A stretch of 32,443 nt of DNA from Candidatus Gottesmanbacteria bacterium RIFCSPLOWO2_01_FULL_42_22. Lineage in GTDB: Bacteria; Patescibacteriota; Microgenomatia; 2-02-FULL-39-11. Shown here one piece after another: positions 1 through 7,957 of this stretch; within the stretch, counting starts at the first letter, position 1, and each line of letters starts with the position of its first letter. Both the position numbers and the translations under genes were made by a program. The stretch covers positions 23,687 to 56,129 of the forward strand of contig MFJU01000026.1 of assembly GCA_001779315.1 (NCBI GenBank), given 5' to 3'. The notes under the pieces were generated by a model. It worked only from the letters and a program-made list of their open reading frames with translations. It had not been told where the DNA came from and did not search any database.

Positions 1-464
1 TCTTCACGGGTGGCATTCATCCTGATTTCCGGCTGTTTCTCCAGAGTGGCCAGATCTGCTAAAGCCAGTTCTGTCCTGATCGTTTCAATATCCTCAACAG
101 GATTAACTTTTTCCGAAACATGAATTACATTGGGATCTTCAAATAACCTGACAACATGGATGACGGCATTGACTTCCCTGATATGGGCTAAGAATTTATT
201 GCCCAGACCTTCTCCTTTTGCGGCATCTTTTACCAGTCCGGCAATATCATAAAATTCGACAACAGCCGGAATGATCTTTTCAGTTTTGACGATTTTCGCC
301 AATACCGGTAACCTTTCATCAGGCACTTCCACCACACCGATATTCGGCTCGATGGTACAAAAAGGGTAATTGGCAGCTTCGGCAATTTGCCTTTTCAGAA
401 GCGCATTAAACAGTGTCGACTTACCCACATTCGGCAACCCGACAATCCCGACAGAAATATTCAT
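1..464 (-). CDS. ychF: Ribosome-associated GTPase/ATPase YchF (Obg-like ATPase), N-terminal part
   Basis: The visible 154 codons form the N-terminal nucleotide-binding domain of YchF, an Obg-family P-loop protein that binds ribosomes and prefers ATP in characterised members. The P-loop reads [14 protein letters not shown] at about residues 9-22. It is followed by the FCTIEPN switch segment and the DIAGLV motif, all typical of YchF. The ATG at 464 gives the canonical [16 protein letters not shown] start. The C-terminal helical and TGS domains lie beyond the left edge, so the gene is partial because of the window, not broken. A TAAAAT box at 471-476 ends 6 nt before the ATG and there is no Shine-Dalgarno, so the message may be leaderless. 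Only 35 bp separate it from the lysine operon, with no clear terminator between them. Confidence 0.95.
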   Translation of the reverse strand, partial: MNISVGIVGLPNVGKSTLFNALLKRQIAEAANYPFCTIEPNIGVVEVPDERLPVLAKIVKTEKIIPAVVEFYDIAGLVKDAAKGEGLGNKFLAHIREVNAVIHVVRLFEDPNVIHVSEKVNPVEDIETIRTELALADLATLEKQPEIRMNATRE

Positions 465-476
465 GGACTGATTTTA
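465..476 (-). promoter_or_regulatory. Possible -10 box of a leaderless ychF promoter
   Basis: On the minus strand TAAAAT (471-476) lies 6 nt upstream of the ychF ATG and no Shine-Dalgarno is present. No good -35 hexamer is seen. The same geometry recurs before other genes in this window. Read-through from the lysine operon is the alternative. Confidence 0.35.
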
Positions 477-499
477 TCACGAAATAAGACCCAGGAGCA

Positions 500-1162
500 T
501 TATAGAATTTTAATCTCACCTCTAGACATAGTTTGCCAAGGATAATCTGAAAATTTTTCAGAACATACTAGAGTTAAATCATCTTTCTGAAAATACTGCA
601 AACTAAAATAACTTGGATGAAGTGAATATTCGCATAATATATAAAAATTATTACTCGATATCAGTCCAACATTCATCCCTTCAACAAGTTTTGAATTAGT
701 AAGCATTGTTTGATCAAGATTTTTAAGGGAATCTCTTTCATTTTTGGCTTTAGTTTCTTCAATTAAAAATGAAAACATTTTTTGCGCTCCTATTTTGCCA
801 TTTAAGACCTTTGGGATTTTAACACCGCGGATCATTCCGTTAAAAACAAAACATAAATTATTGTTTATATAAGGCTGATTAAATTCCAGGTTATTTTTAT
901 GTTGTGGGAATCCTGCGCTTCTGGCATGAACAGCAAAAATATTTGTTTGCGGAAAAGATGAAAATAGATCCTGATCCTCCCAAATTGGCGATAATGATTT
1001 ATGTAATTTCCATGAATTGTGCTCTTGCCAGGCAACACCCCAGCCGTCACCTTGCCAGTCACCGTCAGGCGCATGACTTTTTTGGCACATCAAGGCAAAT
1101 TCTTTAAGTAATTTTTCAGGTTTAACTATCTCTTTTGATTTAACTAACAAAAATCGGCACAT
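500..1162 (-). CDS. Class-II glutamine-amidotransferase-like Ntn hydrolase, last gene of the lysine operon
   Basis: This 220-residue protein has the fold signatures of YafJ-type class-II amidotransferases. Cys2 after the initiator Met would be the N-terminal nucleophile. DGWGVAW lies at 39-45, HAR at 79-81 (the arginine that binds the substrate alpha-carboxylate in GlmS), NQPY at 95-98, and Asn108-Gly109 forms the oxyanion hole. The canonical GxTDSE motif, whose Asp binds the alpha-amino group of free glutamine, reads GKIGAQ at 122-127, so that Asp is a Gly. The gene starts 3 nt after lysJ and holds the place where the lysine-releasing hydrolase LysK would be expected. Inference: it may cleave the gamma-glutamyl amide joining lysine to the LysW C-terminal Glu. 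An ordinary amidotransferase or another amidase activity remains possible. There is no synthase domain and no Shine-Dalgarno, so translational coupling to lysJ is likely. Confidence 0.85.
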   Translation of the reverse strand: MCRFLLVKSKEIVKPEKLLKEFALMCQKSHAPDGDWQGDGWGVAWQEHNSWKLHKSLSPIWEDQDLFSSFPQTNIFAVHARSAGFPQHKNNLEFNQPYINNNLCFVFNGMIRGVKIPKVLNGKIGAQKMFSFLIEETKAKNERDSLKNLDQTMLTNSKLVEGMNVGLISSNNFYILCEYSLHPSYFSLQYFQKDDLTLVCSEKFSDYPWQTMSRGEIKIL

Positions 1163-1165
1163 AAA

Positions 1166-2323
1166 TCAGGATAATATCTTTTTCAGGGTTGTGACAGCTC
1201 TTTTTAATTCATTTTTAGTAATAATTAATGGGGGCAGAAAACGGACGATATTAGATCCTGCCGGTATTGCGATAATTTTTTCTTGCTGTAAGGCTTTAAG
1301 GATCGATGTGGCATTATCTTTTAATTCCATTCCTATCATTAATCCTAATCCTCTAACACCAATTATTTTAGGATTATTAATCGACTTTAACTGATCTAAA
1401 AAATATTTACCCATCTTTTTAGCTTCAGCGAATAACTTACCATTATCTAATTCCTTTAAAACTGCCAATACTCCAGCACAGGCTAAAGGATTTCCTCCAA
1501 AAGTGGATGTATGGATATGCACCGGAATTTTATTCGATATTTCTTCCGTTACTAAGGTTACTCCGATAGGGATTCCTCCAGCTAATCCTTTACCTAAACA
1601 AAGAATATCCGGTTTAAGTCCAAACTGTTCACAAGCTAAAAAAGAACCGGTTCTGCCGACACCTGTTTGTATTTCATCGACAATAAGCAATATATTTTGT
1701 TTATCACAAATATCTTGAAGTTCTGAATAAAACTCATGAGGAGCAACATAGATTCCGCCTTCACCCTGAACCGGTTCAATTATGATAGCCCCAGTATTTT
1801 GAGTTATTTGTGATTTTAACTCCTCAATATTACCAAAATTTACATGAGTAAAATTCCAGAGAAGAGGCAAAAATGGATTCCTATACTTATCTCCTGCTGT
1901 TGCGGATAGAGCTCCAAGAGTCTTACCATGATAAGAGTTTTTCATTGCAATAAAATGTGATTTTCCGGTTGCAACTTTAGCAAATTTCAAAGCTGCTTCC
2001 GTACTTTCGGCTCCGGAGTTAGAAAAAAATATTTTCGATAGTTTTCCGCCTGTCACTTCTAATAATTTTTCTGCGGCTTGAGATCTAACCGTGCTGTTAA
2101 ATGAACCATGAAGATTGACTAATTTATCCAATTGTTGATGCAAGGCTTTTGTAATCGCTGGATGATTATAACCAAATATATTGACTCCATAATTTGAACC
2201 CAGGTCAAGATATTTTTCTCCATTTTGATCAAAAAGATATACTCCATCGCCCTTGATAAAAGTAACCCCCCTATTCGGATAAGAGGCAACAAAAACGTTT
2301 TTTGAGGTATTTGCAGTGTTCAT
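1166..2323 (-). CDS. lysJ: [LysW]-aminoadipate semialdehyde aminotransferase LysJ
   Basis: This is a class-III PLP-dependent aminotransferase of 385 residues, the usual length. It would transfer an amino group to the semialdehyde carried on LysW to give LysW-bound lysine, the penultimate step of the pathway. Visible marks are SNSGAEST (101-108) for phosphate and cofactor binding, YHGKTLGALSAT (131-142), the VDEIQTGVGRTG segment with Asp216, and the Schiff-base lysine Lys245 in LGKGLAGG. Family members also act as acetylornithine aminotransferase (ArgD). The LysW, X, Y and Z neighbours assign it to lysine here, although dual use for arginine cannot be excluded. It begins 1 nt after the lysZ stop. 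Confidence 0.9.
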   Translation of the reverse strand: MNTANTSKNVFVASYPNRGVTFIKGDGVYLFDQNGEKYLDLGSNYGVNIFGYNHPAITKALHQQLDKLVNLHGSFNSTVRSQAAEKLLEVTGGKLSKIFFSNSGAESTEAALKFAKVATGKSHFIAMKNSYHGKTLGALSATAGDKYRNPFLPLLWNFTHVNFGNIEELKSQITQNTGAIIIEPVQGEGGIYVAPHEFYSELQDICDKQNILLIVDEIQTGVGRTGSFLACEQFGLKPDILCLGKGLAGGIPIGVTLVTEEISNKIPVHIHTSTFGGNPLACAGVLAVLKELDNGKLFAEAKKMGKYFLDQLKSINNPKIIGVRGLGLMIGMELKDNATSILKALQQEKIIAIPAGSNIVRFLPPLIITKNELKRAVTTLKKILS

Positions 2324-2324
2324 A

Positions 2325-3119
2325 TTAATTAATTGTAGTTCCTTTCCCTTTCATTGCTTGCGAGACAGGATTTTTAATTCTGCCGTCTCCAAAATAAATA
2401 TTTGTAACACCAGCATTAATTGCTTCTGTAACTCCCAATAATTTTTTCTTCATTCTTCCTTCGGATTTCTCTAGAAATTTATCAATATCTTCAATGTCAA
2501 TATGCGATACTTTGGATGATGGATCATCAAGTTTTTCCATAAATCCCGGAGCTTCGAAAAGAATTACTAGAGTTCTTACTTTAAGATCTCGAGCCATAAC
2601 AGCTAAAGCCCGGTCATTGTCAACATTAATAAGTTCTCCAGAATCGGTTATTGCTGGAATAGTTATTACGGGAGTGAAACCTCCGCGTGTGAGTATGCTT
2701 ATTAATTTAGTATTTACAGATTCCACTTTTCCAGTTAAAGAATCCGTTATCAGTTTTGTTTTTGATCCGACTTTTGCCAAAATCGCATCTTTTTTTTTGC
2801 CTAACCATAACTTACCATCGGCACCGCTTAAACCTACTGCATTGATTCCGTGTTTCTGAAGGCAGGAAACAATTTTTTTATTTATTAATCCGCTATAAAC
2901 CATCGTTAATAATTCCATTGTTTGGTTATCGGTATATCTGCTTGTATGACCTGAAGGAGACTGAATAATTTTTTCAGATAACCCAAACTTTTGGGATATT
3001 TCTTTGAAGGCGGCATTTGCTCCATGGACAATTATTGTCTGTTCATTCAAAGTGGCAATATCCTGGGCTATATAATTCCAGTTTATATATTTACCTCCAC
3101 CTGCTTTAATTATGATCAT
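2325..3119 (-). CDS. lysZ: [LysW]-aminoadipate 6-kinase LysZ
   Basis: This amino-acid kinase-fold protein of 264 residues is related to N-acetylglutamate kinase (ArgB). It would phosphorylate the side-chain carboxylate of alpha-aminoadipate attached to LysW. The start MIIIKAGGGKYIN carries the KxGGG nucleotide-binding motif, and VHGANAAF follows at about residues 32-39 in the substrate-loop position. Further on, GLSGADG and the NVDNDRALAVMA segment match the family core. The start overlaps the 3' end of the homoisocitrate dehydrogenase gene by 14 nt, which indicates translational coupling. LysZ and ArgB cannot be separated by sequence reading alone; the complete LysW operon decides the call. 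Confidence 0.88.
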   Translation of the reverse strand: MIIIKAGGGKYINWNYIAQDIATLNEQTIIVHGANAAFKEISQKFGLSEKIIQSPSGHTSRYTDNQTMELLTMVYSGLINKKIVSCLQKHGINAVGLSGADGKLWLGKKKDAILAKVGSKTKLITDSLTGKVESVNTKLISILTRGGFTPVITIPAITDSGELINVDNDRALAVMARDLKVRTLVILFEAPGFMEKLDDPSSKVSHIDIEDIDKFLEKSEGRMKKKLLGVTEAINAGVTNIYFGDGRIKNPVSQAMKGKGTTIN

Positions 3120-4116
3120 AGATCTTTTTATAGTTTATAATAACTTCTCTTGTCACTTCCGATGTTTTCGCATTCCCTCCAAGATCGAATGTAACACAAT
3201 TATTTTTTATGGTCTGAATAATTGCCTTTTTTAGACTCAATGCTTTTTTAAATTCGCCCAAATATTCAAGCATTAAACAAGCGGCAAAAAAAGCAGCAAC
3301 CGGATTGATTACATTTTTCCCCTGATATTTTGGAGCTGAACCGTGCACTGGTTCAAATAGTGCGTGAGACTCACCTATATTCGCAGAAGCAGCAACCCCT
3401 AATCCTCCAATAAGGGCTGCGGCTTCATCAGACAGAATATCTCCAAACATATTTGTTGTAACAATGATATCGAAGATATCTGGTTTTTTCACAAGATTTA
3501 ACGCACAAGAATCAACTAACATATAATCCATCTCAATTTCAGGAAATTCACTGTGCACTTCCTCTGCAATTTTAAGAAATAAACCGTCTGTCAATCGTAA
3601 AATATTTGCTTTGTGCACAACAGTAACTTTTTTTCTATTTTGTTTTATGGCTAATTCAAATGCAAATCTTATGATTTTTTCGCTTGCCTTTTTGGTAATA
3701 ATTCTTGTGGCTTCTGCTCCGATTTTTGTTTTTCTTTCCTTACCTGCATATAAATCTTCAGTATTTTCGCGAACAATGACAAAATCTATATTTTGCCTGC
3801 TAGATTTTAATGGCAACGAGTAGAAAGGCCTAACATTTGCATAAAGATCCAATATTTTTCTCAATCTAACAATCGGGCTGAAGTAATTTTCAATGATTGG
3901 CGGTGTCGTTACAGCTCCAAAAAGTATGGCGTCAGATTTTTCGCATTTTTTAACCGTATCTTCCGGGAGAGAAGATCCATTATCCAAATAGCACTGATAA
4001 CCCGCATAGGCTTCACTTATATTAAATTTAAGACTGGTTCCTTCTAAAAGTAATAAGGTTTCCGAAATAACTTCAGGACCTACCCCGTCACCCCTGATAA
4101 CACATAGAGAATACAT
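3106..4116 (-). CDS. Homoisocitrate dehydrogenase (isocitrate/isopropylmalate dehydrogenase family)
   Basis: This 336-residue beta-decarboxylating dehydrogenase should oxidise homoisocitrate to 2-oxoadipate, the keto acid that feeds aminoadipate formation. It shows the N-terminal IRGDGVGPEV nucleotide-fold motif, RLRKILDLYANVRP and VIVRENTEDLYAG for substrate binding, the VVHKANILRLTDGLF segment with the catalytic Lys, and NMFGDILSDEAA for the metal site. The C-terminal FEPVHGSAPKYQGKNVINP is the NAD-binding signature. The VRENTEDLYAG form is more like homoisocitrate or isocitrate than isopropylmalate dehydrogenases. It lies 1 nt after lysU and overlaps lysZ. Some relatives act on several 2-hydroxy acids, so a side role on isopropylmalate is possible. 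Confidence 0.87.
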   Translation of the reverse strand: MYSLCVIRGDGVGPEVISETLLLLEGTSLKFNISEAYAGYQCYLDNGSSLPEDTVKKCEKSDAILFGAVTTPPIIENYFSPIVRLRKILDLYANVRPFYSLPLKSSRQNIDFVIVRENTEDLYAGKERKTKIGAEATRIITKKASEKIIRFAFELAIKQNRKKVTVVHKANILRLTDGLFLKIAEEVHSEFPEIEMDYMLVDSCALNLVKKPDIFDIIVTTNMFGDILSDEAAALIGGLGVAASANIGESHALFEPVHGSAPKYQGKNVINPVAAFFAACLMLEYLGEFKKALSLKKAIIQTIKNNCVTFDLGGNAKTSEVTREVIINYKKIYDHN

Positions 4117-4117
4117 T

Positions 4118-4612
4118 TTAAAATCTCTCCAAATCAGACAAGTGATTTAATCCATGTTTTTGTAAATACGGAATTATTCCTCCATCTTTATTTAATCGAA
4201 GCATCATAGAAGGAATAGATATTTTTTTCTTGTTTTTTTTTGTTTTGTTTATTAAAACCTGATTTTTGATGTCAAGAATCAATACATCGTCCTTGTCAAT
4301 TCCATCTGTGTCTGCATTGACCAATAACAATCCTAAATTAAGACTATTTCTAAAAAAAATACGTGCAAAAGATTTTGCCAGGATTGCTTTTATGTGGCGA
4401 TGTTTTAGAGCTATTGCGGCTGTTTCGCGGGATGATCCGCAGCCGAAATTCTCCCCTGCAACAATAAAATCTCCTTTTTTAACATTTTTATGAAATTCAG
4501 GACGATATTCTATAAAAGCAATTGAAGCCAACTTTAAAGGGTCAGTGGTAATATTAAATCTTCCCGGTGTAATTAGGTCTGTATTGATGTTATCTCCAAA
4601 TATCCAGTTCAT
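4118..4612 (-). CDS. lysU: Homoaconitase small subunit LysU
   Basis: This 164-residue protein is the swivel-domain subunit of a two-chain aconitase-family hydro-lyase that converts homocitrate to homoisocitrate with LysT. The start MNWIFGDNINTDLITPGRF is the canonical opening of LeuD/LysU proteins, and GENFGCGSSRETAAIAL (about residues 53-69) is the conserved substrate-carboxylate loop. It overlaps lysT by 4 nt (ATGA), as expected for subunits made in equal amounts. Its size and motifs also fit isopropylmalate isomerase small subunit. The assignment to lysine rests on the surrounding operon. Confidence 0.87.
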   Translation of the reverse strand: MNWIFGDNINTDLITPGRFNITTDPLKLASIAFIEYRPEFHKNVKKGDFIVAGENFGCGSSRETAAIALKHRHIKAILAKSFARIFFRNSLNLGLLLVNADTDGIDKDDVLILDIKNQVLINKTKKNKKKISIPSMMLRLNKDGGIIPYLQKHGLNHLSDLERF

Positions 4613-5883
4613 GATAAATAATTTCTTGGGTCAGTAATAAATCCAGTAATTGCCGATGCGGCAGCTGTTGCCGGACTGGCAAGATAAATTAAGGCTTTCG
4701 GGCTACCCATTCTCCCTGTAAAATTGCGGTTACTCGTAGATACACAGACTTCATTATCTGCCAAAACACCTTGATGCCTTCCTAGACATGGTCCACAACC
4801 CGGATTAGTTACAACTGCTCCCAATTCCATAAAAAATTTAACATACCCTTTTTGCAAGGCTTGAAGATAAACTAATTTAGAAGCCGGAGTTACAATCACT
4901 CTTAATCCCGGATGTAATTTTCTGTTTTTCCAGATCGAGGCAACAATATCCAAATCCTCAATCCTGCAGTTTGTACACGATCCGATAAAGATCTGGTCTA
5001 ACTTGATTTTTTCTTTTTCAACTTCAGAAACTTTGGCTACGTTATCGATGTCAGGCGGCTTAGCAATTAACGGTTCTAAGCTAGAAATATCAAAGCGCAT
5101 TATTTTTTCATAATTAGCTTTTTTGTCACTTGCCAGATCGCTTTTATTGAATTTATATGCGCGATTATTTTTAACCAGATATTCCGATGTATTTTCATCA
5201 GGCTCGACAATGGCCGCTTTTGCACCCATCTCGGCAGACATATTTGTTAAAGTCAATCGTTCCGGAACATTAAATGAACAAACTGTTTCTCCACCATATT
5301 CCAAAACTTTGTAATTTCCGCCATCAGGGCCAATACTTTTTGCAACATTTAAAACAACGTCTTTTGAAAATACACCTTTTGGGAGCTTTCCGTTTATTTC
5401 AATTCTAACCGTTGGCGGAACCTTGAACCAACAAATTCCTGTAGCCATAGCTATTGCGGCATCTGTCGATCCCACTCCAATTGTTAATGCACCCAAACCT
5501 CCGCCTGTGGGAGAATGAGAATCTGCCCCAAGAATTAAATTACCCGGATTAATAAACCTTTCAGACATGATTTGATGACAGACCCCATCTGTAGTAACCG
5601 GAATTCCCTGTTCATCTGCGAATTTTCTGATCGCTGACTGCAAACTGGCCATTTCGGTATTAGGAGCAGGATAGGCATGATCAAATGGAATGAATATTTT
5701 TTTCTTATCCCAGACTTTTTTGGCAATCTTATAAAAAGGTTCCAGCGCCCAAGCGCAGGTCGTATCGTGGGCCATGACTAAATCCAAATTAGCTAAAACA
5801 AAATCACCGGCATATACGTTTTTTCCTGAATGAGATGAGAATATTTTTTCAGCAATAGTTTGATCTCTGTCAGCTTTTCCCAT
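4609..5883 (-). CDS. lysT: Homoaconitase large subunit LysT
   Basis: This [4Fe-4S] hydro-lyase large subunit isomerises homocitrate through homoaconitate. The chosen ATG at 5883 gives 424 residues opening MGKADRDQTIAEKIFSSHSG, which matches the family start; a longer reading frame up to 6006 would add 41 unrelated residues inside the upstream gene. Cluster ligands are visible as GSCTNCR and as the two cysteines of NPGCGPCLGRHQG. Substrate and active-site segments include MAHDTT, GADSHSPTGGGLG and the C-terminal STSNRNFTGRMG. The start overlaps the homocitrate synthase gene by 14 nt and the end overlaps lysU by 4 nt. It depends on Fe-S supply, presumably from the SUF system encoded in the same window. 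LeuC is the alternative name by similarity. Confidence 0.88.
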   Translation of the reverse strand: MGKADRDQTIAEKIFSSHSGKNVYAGDFVLANLDLVMAHDTTCAWALEPFYKIAKKVWDKKKIFIPFDHAYPAPNTEMASLQSAIRKFADEQGIPVTTDGVCHQIMSERFINPGNLILGADSHSPTGGGLGALTIGVGSTDAAIAMATGICWFKVPPTVRIEINGKLPKGVFSKDVVLNVAKSIGPDGGNYKVLEYGGETVCSFNVPERLTLTNMSAEMGAKAAIVEPDENTSEYLVKNNRAYKFNKSDLASDKKANYEKIMRFDISSLEPLIAKPPDIDNVAKVSEVEKEKIKLDQIFIGSCTNCRIEDLDIVASIWKNRKLHPGLRVIVTPASKLVYLQALQKGYVKFFMELGAVVTNPGCGPCLGRHQGVLADNEVCVSTSNRNFTGRMGSPKALIYLASPATAAASAITGFITDPRNYLS

Positions 5884-6910
5884 ATTTTTTATAAAAATCC
5901 TTAACAGTTTTTTCATCGGTTCGGCCTGAAATTTCAGAGCCATAGACCAATTGTCTGACATTTCCAAAAACTCCCGGAGAAATAGGTTCGTAAGTTGTTG
6001 GGCCAAAATTTACCAGGGCGTGAAGATGAATACCAGCTTTATGGGCAAAACCGTTTTCCCTATTGGTTAGTAGATTAAAGGGAACTTCTTTTCCAATCAT
6101 TCCGGCCAGAGTATTTTCAGCTTCAGTGACATATTGAAGATTGTATCTTTTAGAAATTTTGGGATCAAAAATATAAAGTGCCGCTAAAAATGTACTTAAT
6201 GCGGTTATTCCGCTTCTTTCTCCAATTCCTAAAAGAGTAGTGTCAACCCAGTTTGCTCCGCTTTTTATAGCACTTATAGCATTACTATTGGCTTGTCCTA
6301 AATCGTTATGAAAATGAACTTCTATATCCGTTTTAATAAATTTTCTAAGATTACTAATCTTGTTTTCAATATCCCAACTCATGGCAACACCTAAGGTATC
6401 GGCGATACCAATCCTATCAACTTTCATACTCTCGCTTAATTCATATACTTTGATAGCTTCGTTTGCATCTGCCTGAAAAAAATCTTCAACGCTGACTCTT
6501 ATTTCCAATTTTTTTTCTTTTGCTTTCAGAATATTGGCTTTTAAATTTTCCAAATACTGTGACATGTTTAAGCGCATAGCTTTTAACCTGACAGGATCAA
6601 CTGTACATAAAATATTTACTCCGTCAATCCCAGATTCAATTGCTAATGTTAAATCTTCTAGCCTATTTCTTACATGAGATATTATCGGTGGTCTTTGAGG
6701 AATTTGGACTAATTTGGTAACCGTCTTTCTTATTTCGTCAACAACAGGATTGCCAACTTCAATTCGATCAACCCCTATTTTGGATAACAATTTTAATATC
6801 AGTATTTGCTGAGGAAGACTTAAAGAAGAAAAACGATACTGCAAGCCCTCTCTTAAAGATGTGTCAATAATTCCTTTATAGTTTTTTAAAAAACTATTCA
6901 AATTATTCAT
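5870..6910 (-). CDS. Homocitrate synthase (HMGL-like/isopropylmalate synthase family)
   Basis: This 346-residue Claisen-condensing TIM-barrel enzyme is expected to join acetyl-CoA to 2-oxoglutarate, the first step of the alpha-aminoadipate route. DTSLREG at 16-22 is the family opening motif with the catalytic metal-site Asp and Arg. VEDFFQAD, the metal-binding VHFHNDLG (H-x-H) and GIGERSG follow. NGFAHKAGIHLHAL near the C-terminus corresponds to the segment that reaches the active site in homocitrate synthases. It lacks the long regulatory C-terminal domain of LeuA-type isopropylmalate synthases, so lysine feedback on this enzyme would have to act at the barrel, as in Thermus. It starts 3 nt after lysY. 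NifV-type and Thermus-type homocitrate synthases cannot be separated here. Confidence 0.87.
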   Translation of the reverse strand: MNNLNSFLKNYKGIIDTSLREGLQYRFSSLSLPQQILILKLLSKIGVDRIEVGNPVVDEIRKTVTKLVQIPQRPPIISHVRNRLEDLTLAIESGIDGVNILCTVDPVRLKAMRLNMSQYLENLKANILKAKEKKLEIRVSVEDFFQADANEAIKVYELSESMKVDRIGIADTLGVAMSWDIENKISNLRKFIKTDIEVHFHNDLGQANSNAISAIKSGANWVDTTLLGIGERSGITALSTFLAALYIFDPKISKRYNLQYVTEAENTLAGMIGKEVPFNLLTNRENGFAHKAGIHLHALVNFGPTTYEPISPGVFGNVRQLVYGSEISGRTDEKTVKDFYKKYGKS

Positions 6911-6913
6911 AAA

Positions 6914-7957
6914 TTAGATAGGGTGTAATCCCATAAACTCTAAGCTGGTTTTTTCTTCAAATCCGCACATTAAATTCATGCACTGAACGGCATTACCCGC
7001 TGTCCCTTTGGTCAAATTATCGATAGCCCCGATTATTACTAACCTTTCTGTATACTGATCGATTTCAAAGCCAACGTCACAAAAATTTGTACCCTGAAGT
7101 ATTTTTGGTTCCGGATATCTATAAAAACCACTTCTCATTTTTACTAAACGAATAAAGGGTTCGTTCCCATACTCTTTCCTGTATACCTGCCATATATCTT
7201 TTTCAGTTATTCCGGGGTTAAGGAATGTATGAACTATTACATGAAGTCCTCTTACTATTTCTATAGCTGTTGCCGTTATTGCAACTCTTGGCTTGATTTT
7301 ATTAAATGTTAACTCCTGTTCGATCTCCGCAGTATGCCTGTGGCCTGTTGGCATATACGTTCGGACAACTCCTGATCTTTCAGGATGATGCGAAGAATCA
7401 GAGCCTTTACTCCCTGCCTGAGAACTGCCCATTTTAGCATCTATAATAATTTTATTTAAATCGATTAGTTTATGTTTGATAACAGGCATTAATGACAGTA
7501 TGGAAACAATTGCTTCGCATCCCGGACCTGCTACAAACTTAGCATTTTTTATTTCCTGTCGGTGAAACTCGGGCACACCATAGACAAACTTTTTAAGAAG
7601 AGTTGGGTTTTTATGCGGAACTTTATACCATTTATTCCAGTCCGATTCCTCGCGTAATCTAAAATCTGCTCCCAAGTCAATAATGTATTTTGTCAGTTTG
7701 GCAAATCTATCCATAAAATTCATTGATACTCCGTTTGGTAAAGAAACAAACAAAACATCACAACTGCTTAAATTATTTATATCCTTGTACACAAGATCTG
7801 TTTGTCCCCTTAAATTCGGATGCTGAAGAGTTACAGATTCACCCACAAACCGCGAAGATGTAACATCCTGAATTTTAACTTTTGGATGATTTAGAAGAAG
7901 CCTTAACAGTTCTCCTCCGGCATATCCTGATGCCCCGACTATACTTACTTTAACCAT
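6914..7957 (-). CDS. lysY: [LysW]-aminoadipate semialdehyde/phosphate reductase LysY
   Basis: This 347-residue reductase is homologous to ArgC. It reduces LysW-aminoadipyl phosphate to the semialdehyde using NAD(P)H. The opening MVKVSIVGASGYAGGELLRL holds the Rossmann GxxGxxG motif, the catalytic cysteine is Cys147 in GPGCEAI, and PTGHRHTAEIEQ carries the catalytic His. I placed the start at ATG 7957: a strong AGGGGGT Shine-Dalgarno lies 9 nt upstream inside lysX, whereas a start at 7999 would add 14 residues before the Rossmann motif. The gene overlaps the lysX end by 8 nt. LysY and ArgC are close; the operon decides. Confidence 0.9.
   Translation of the reverse strand: MVKVSIVGASGYAGGELLRLLLNHPKVKIQDVTSSRFVGESVTLQHPNLRGQTDLVYKDINNLSSCDVLFVSLPNGVSMNFMDRFAKLTKYIIDLGADFRLREESDWNKWYKVPHKNPTLLKKFVYGVPEFHRQEIKNAKFVAGPGCEAIVSILSLMPVIKHKLIDLNKIIIDAKMGSSQAGSKGSDSSHHPERSGVVRTYMPTGHRHTAEIEQELTFNKIKPRVAITATAIEIVRGLHVIVHTFLNPGITEKDIWQVYRKEYGNEPFIRLVKMRSGFYRYPEPKILQGTNFCDVGFEIDQYTERLVIIGAIDNLTKGTAGNAVQCMNLMCGFEEKTSLEFMGLHPI

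Noticed and set aside
3106-6910. Reading the synthase, dehydratase and dehydrogenase genes as leucine biosynthesis (leuA, leuCD, leuB)
   Set aside because: The families overlap, but the genes are locked in one operon with lysW, lysX, lysY, lysZ and lysJ, and the synthase lacks the LeuA regulatory domain.
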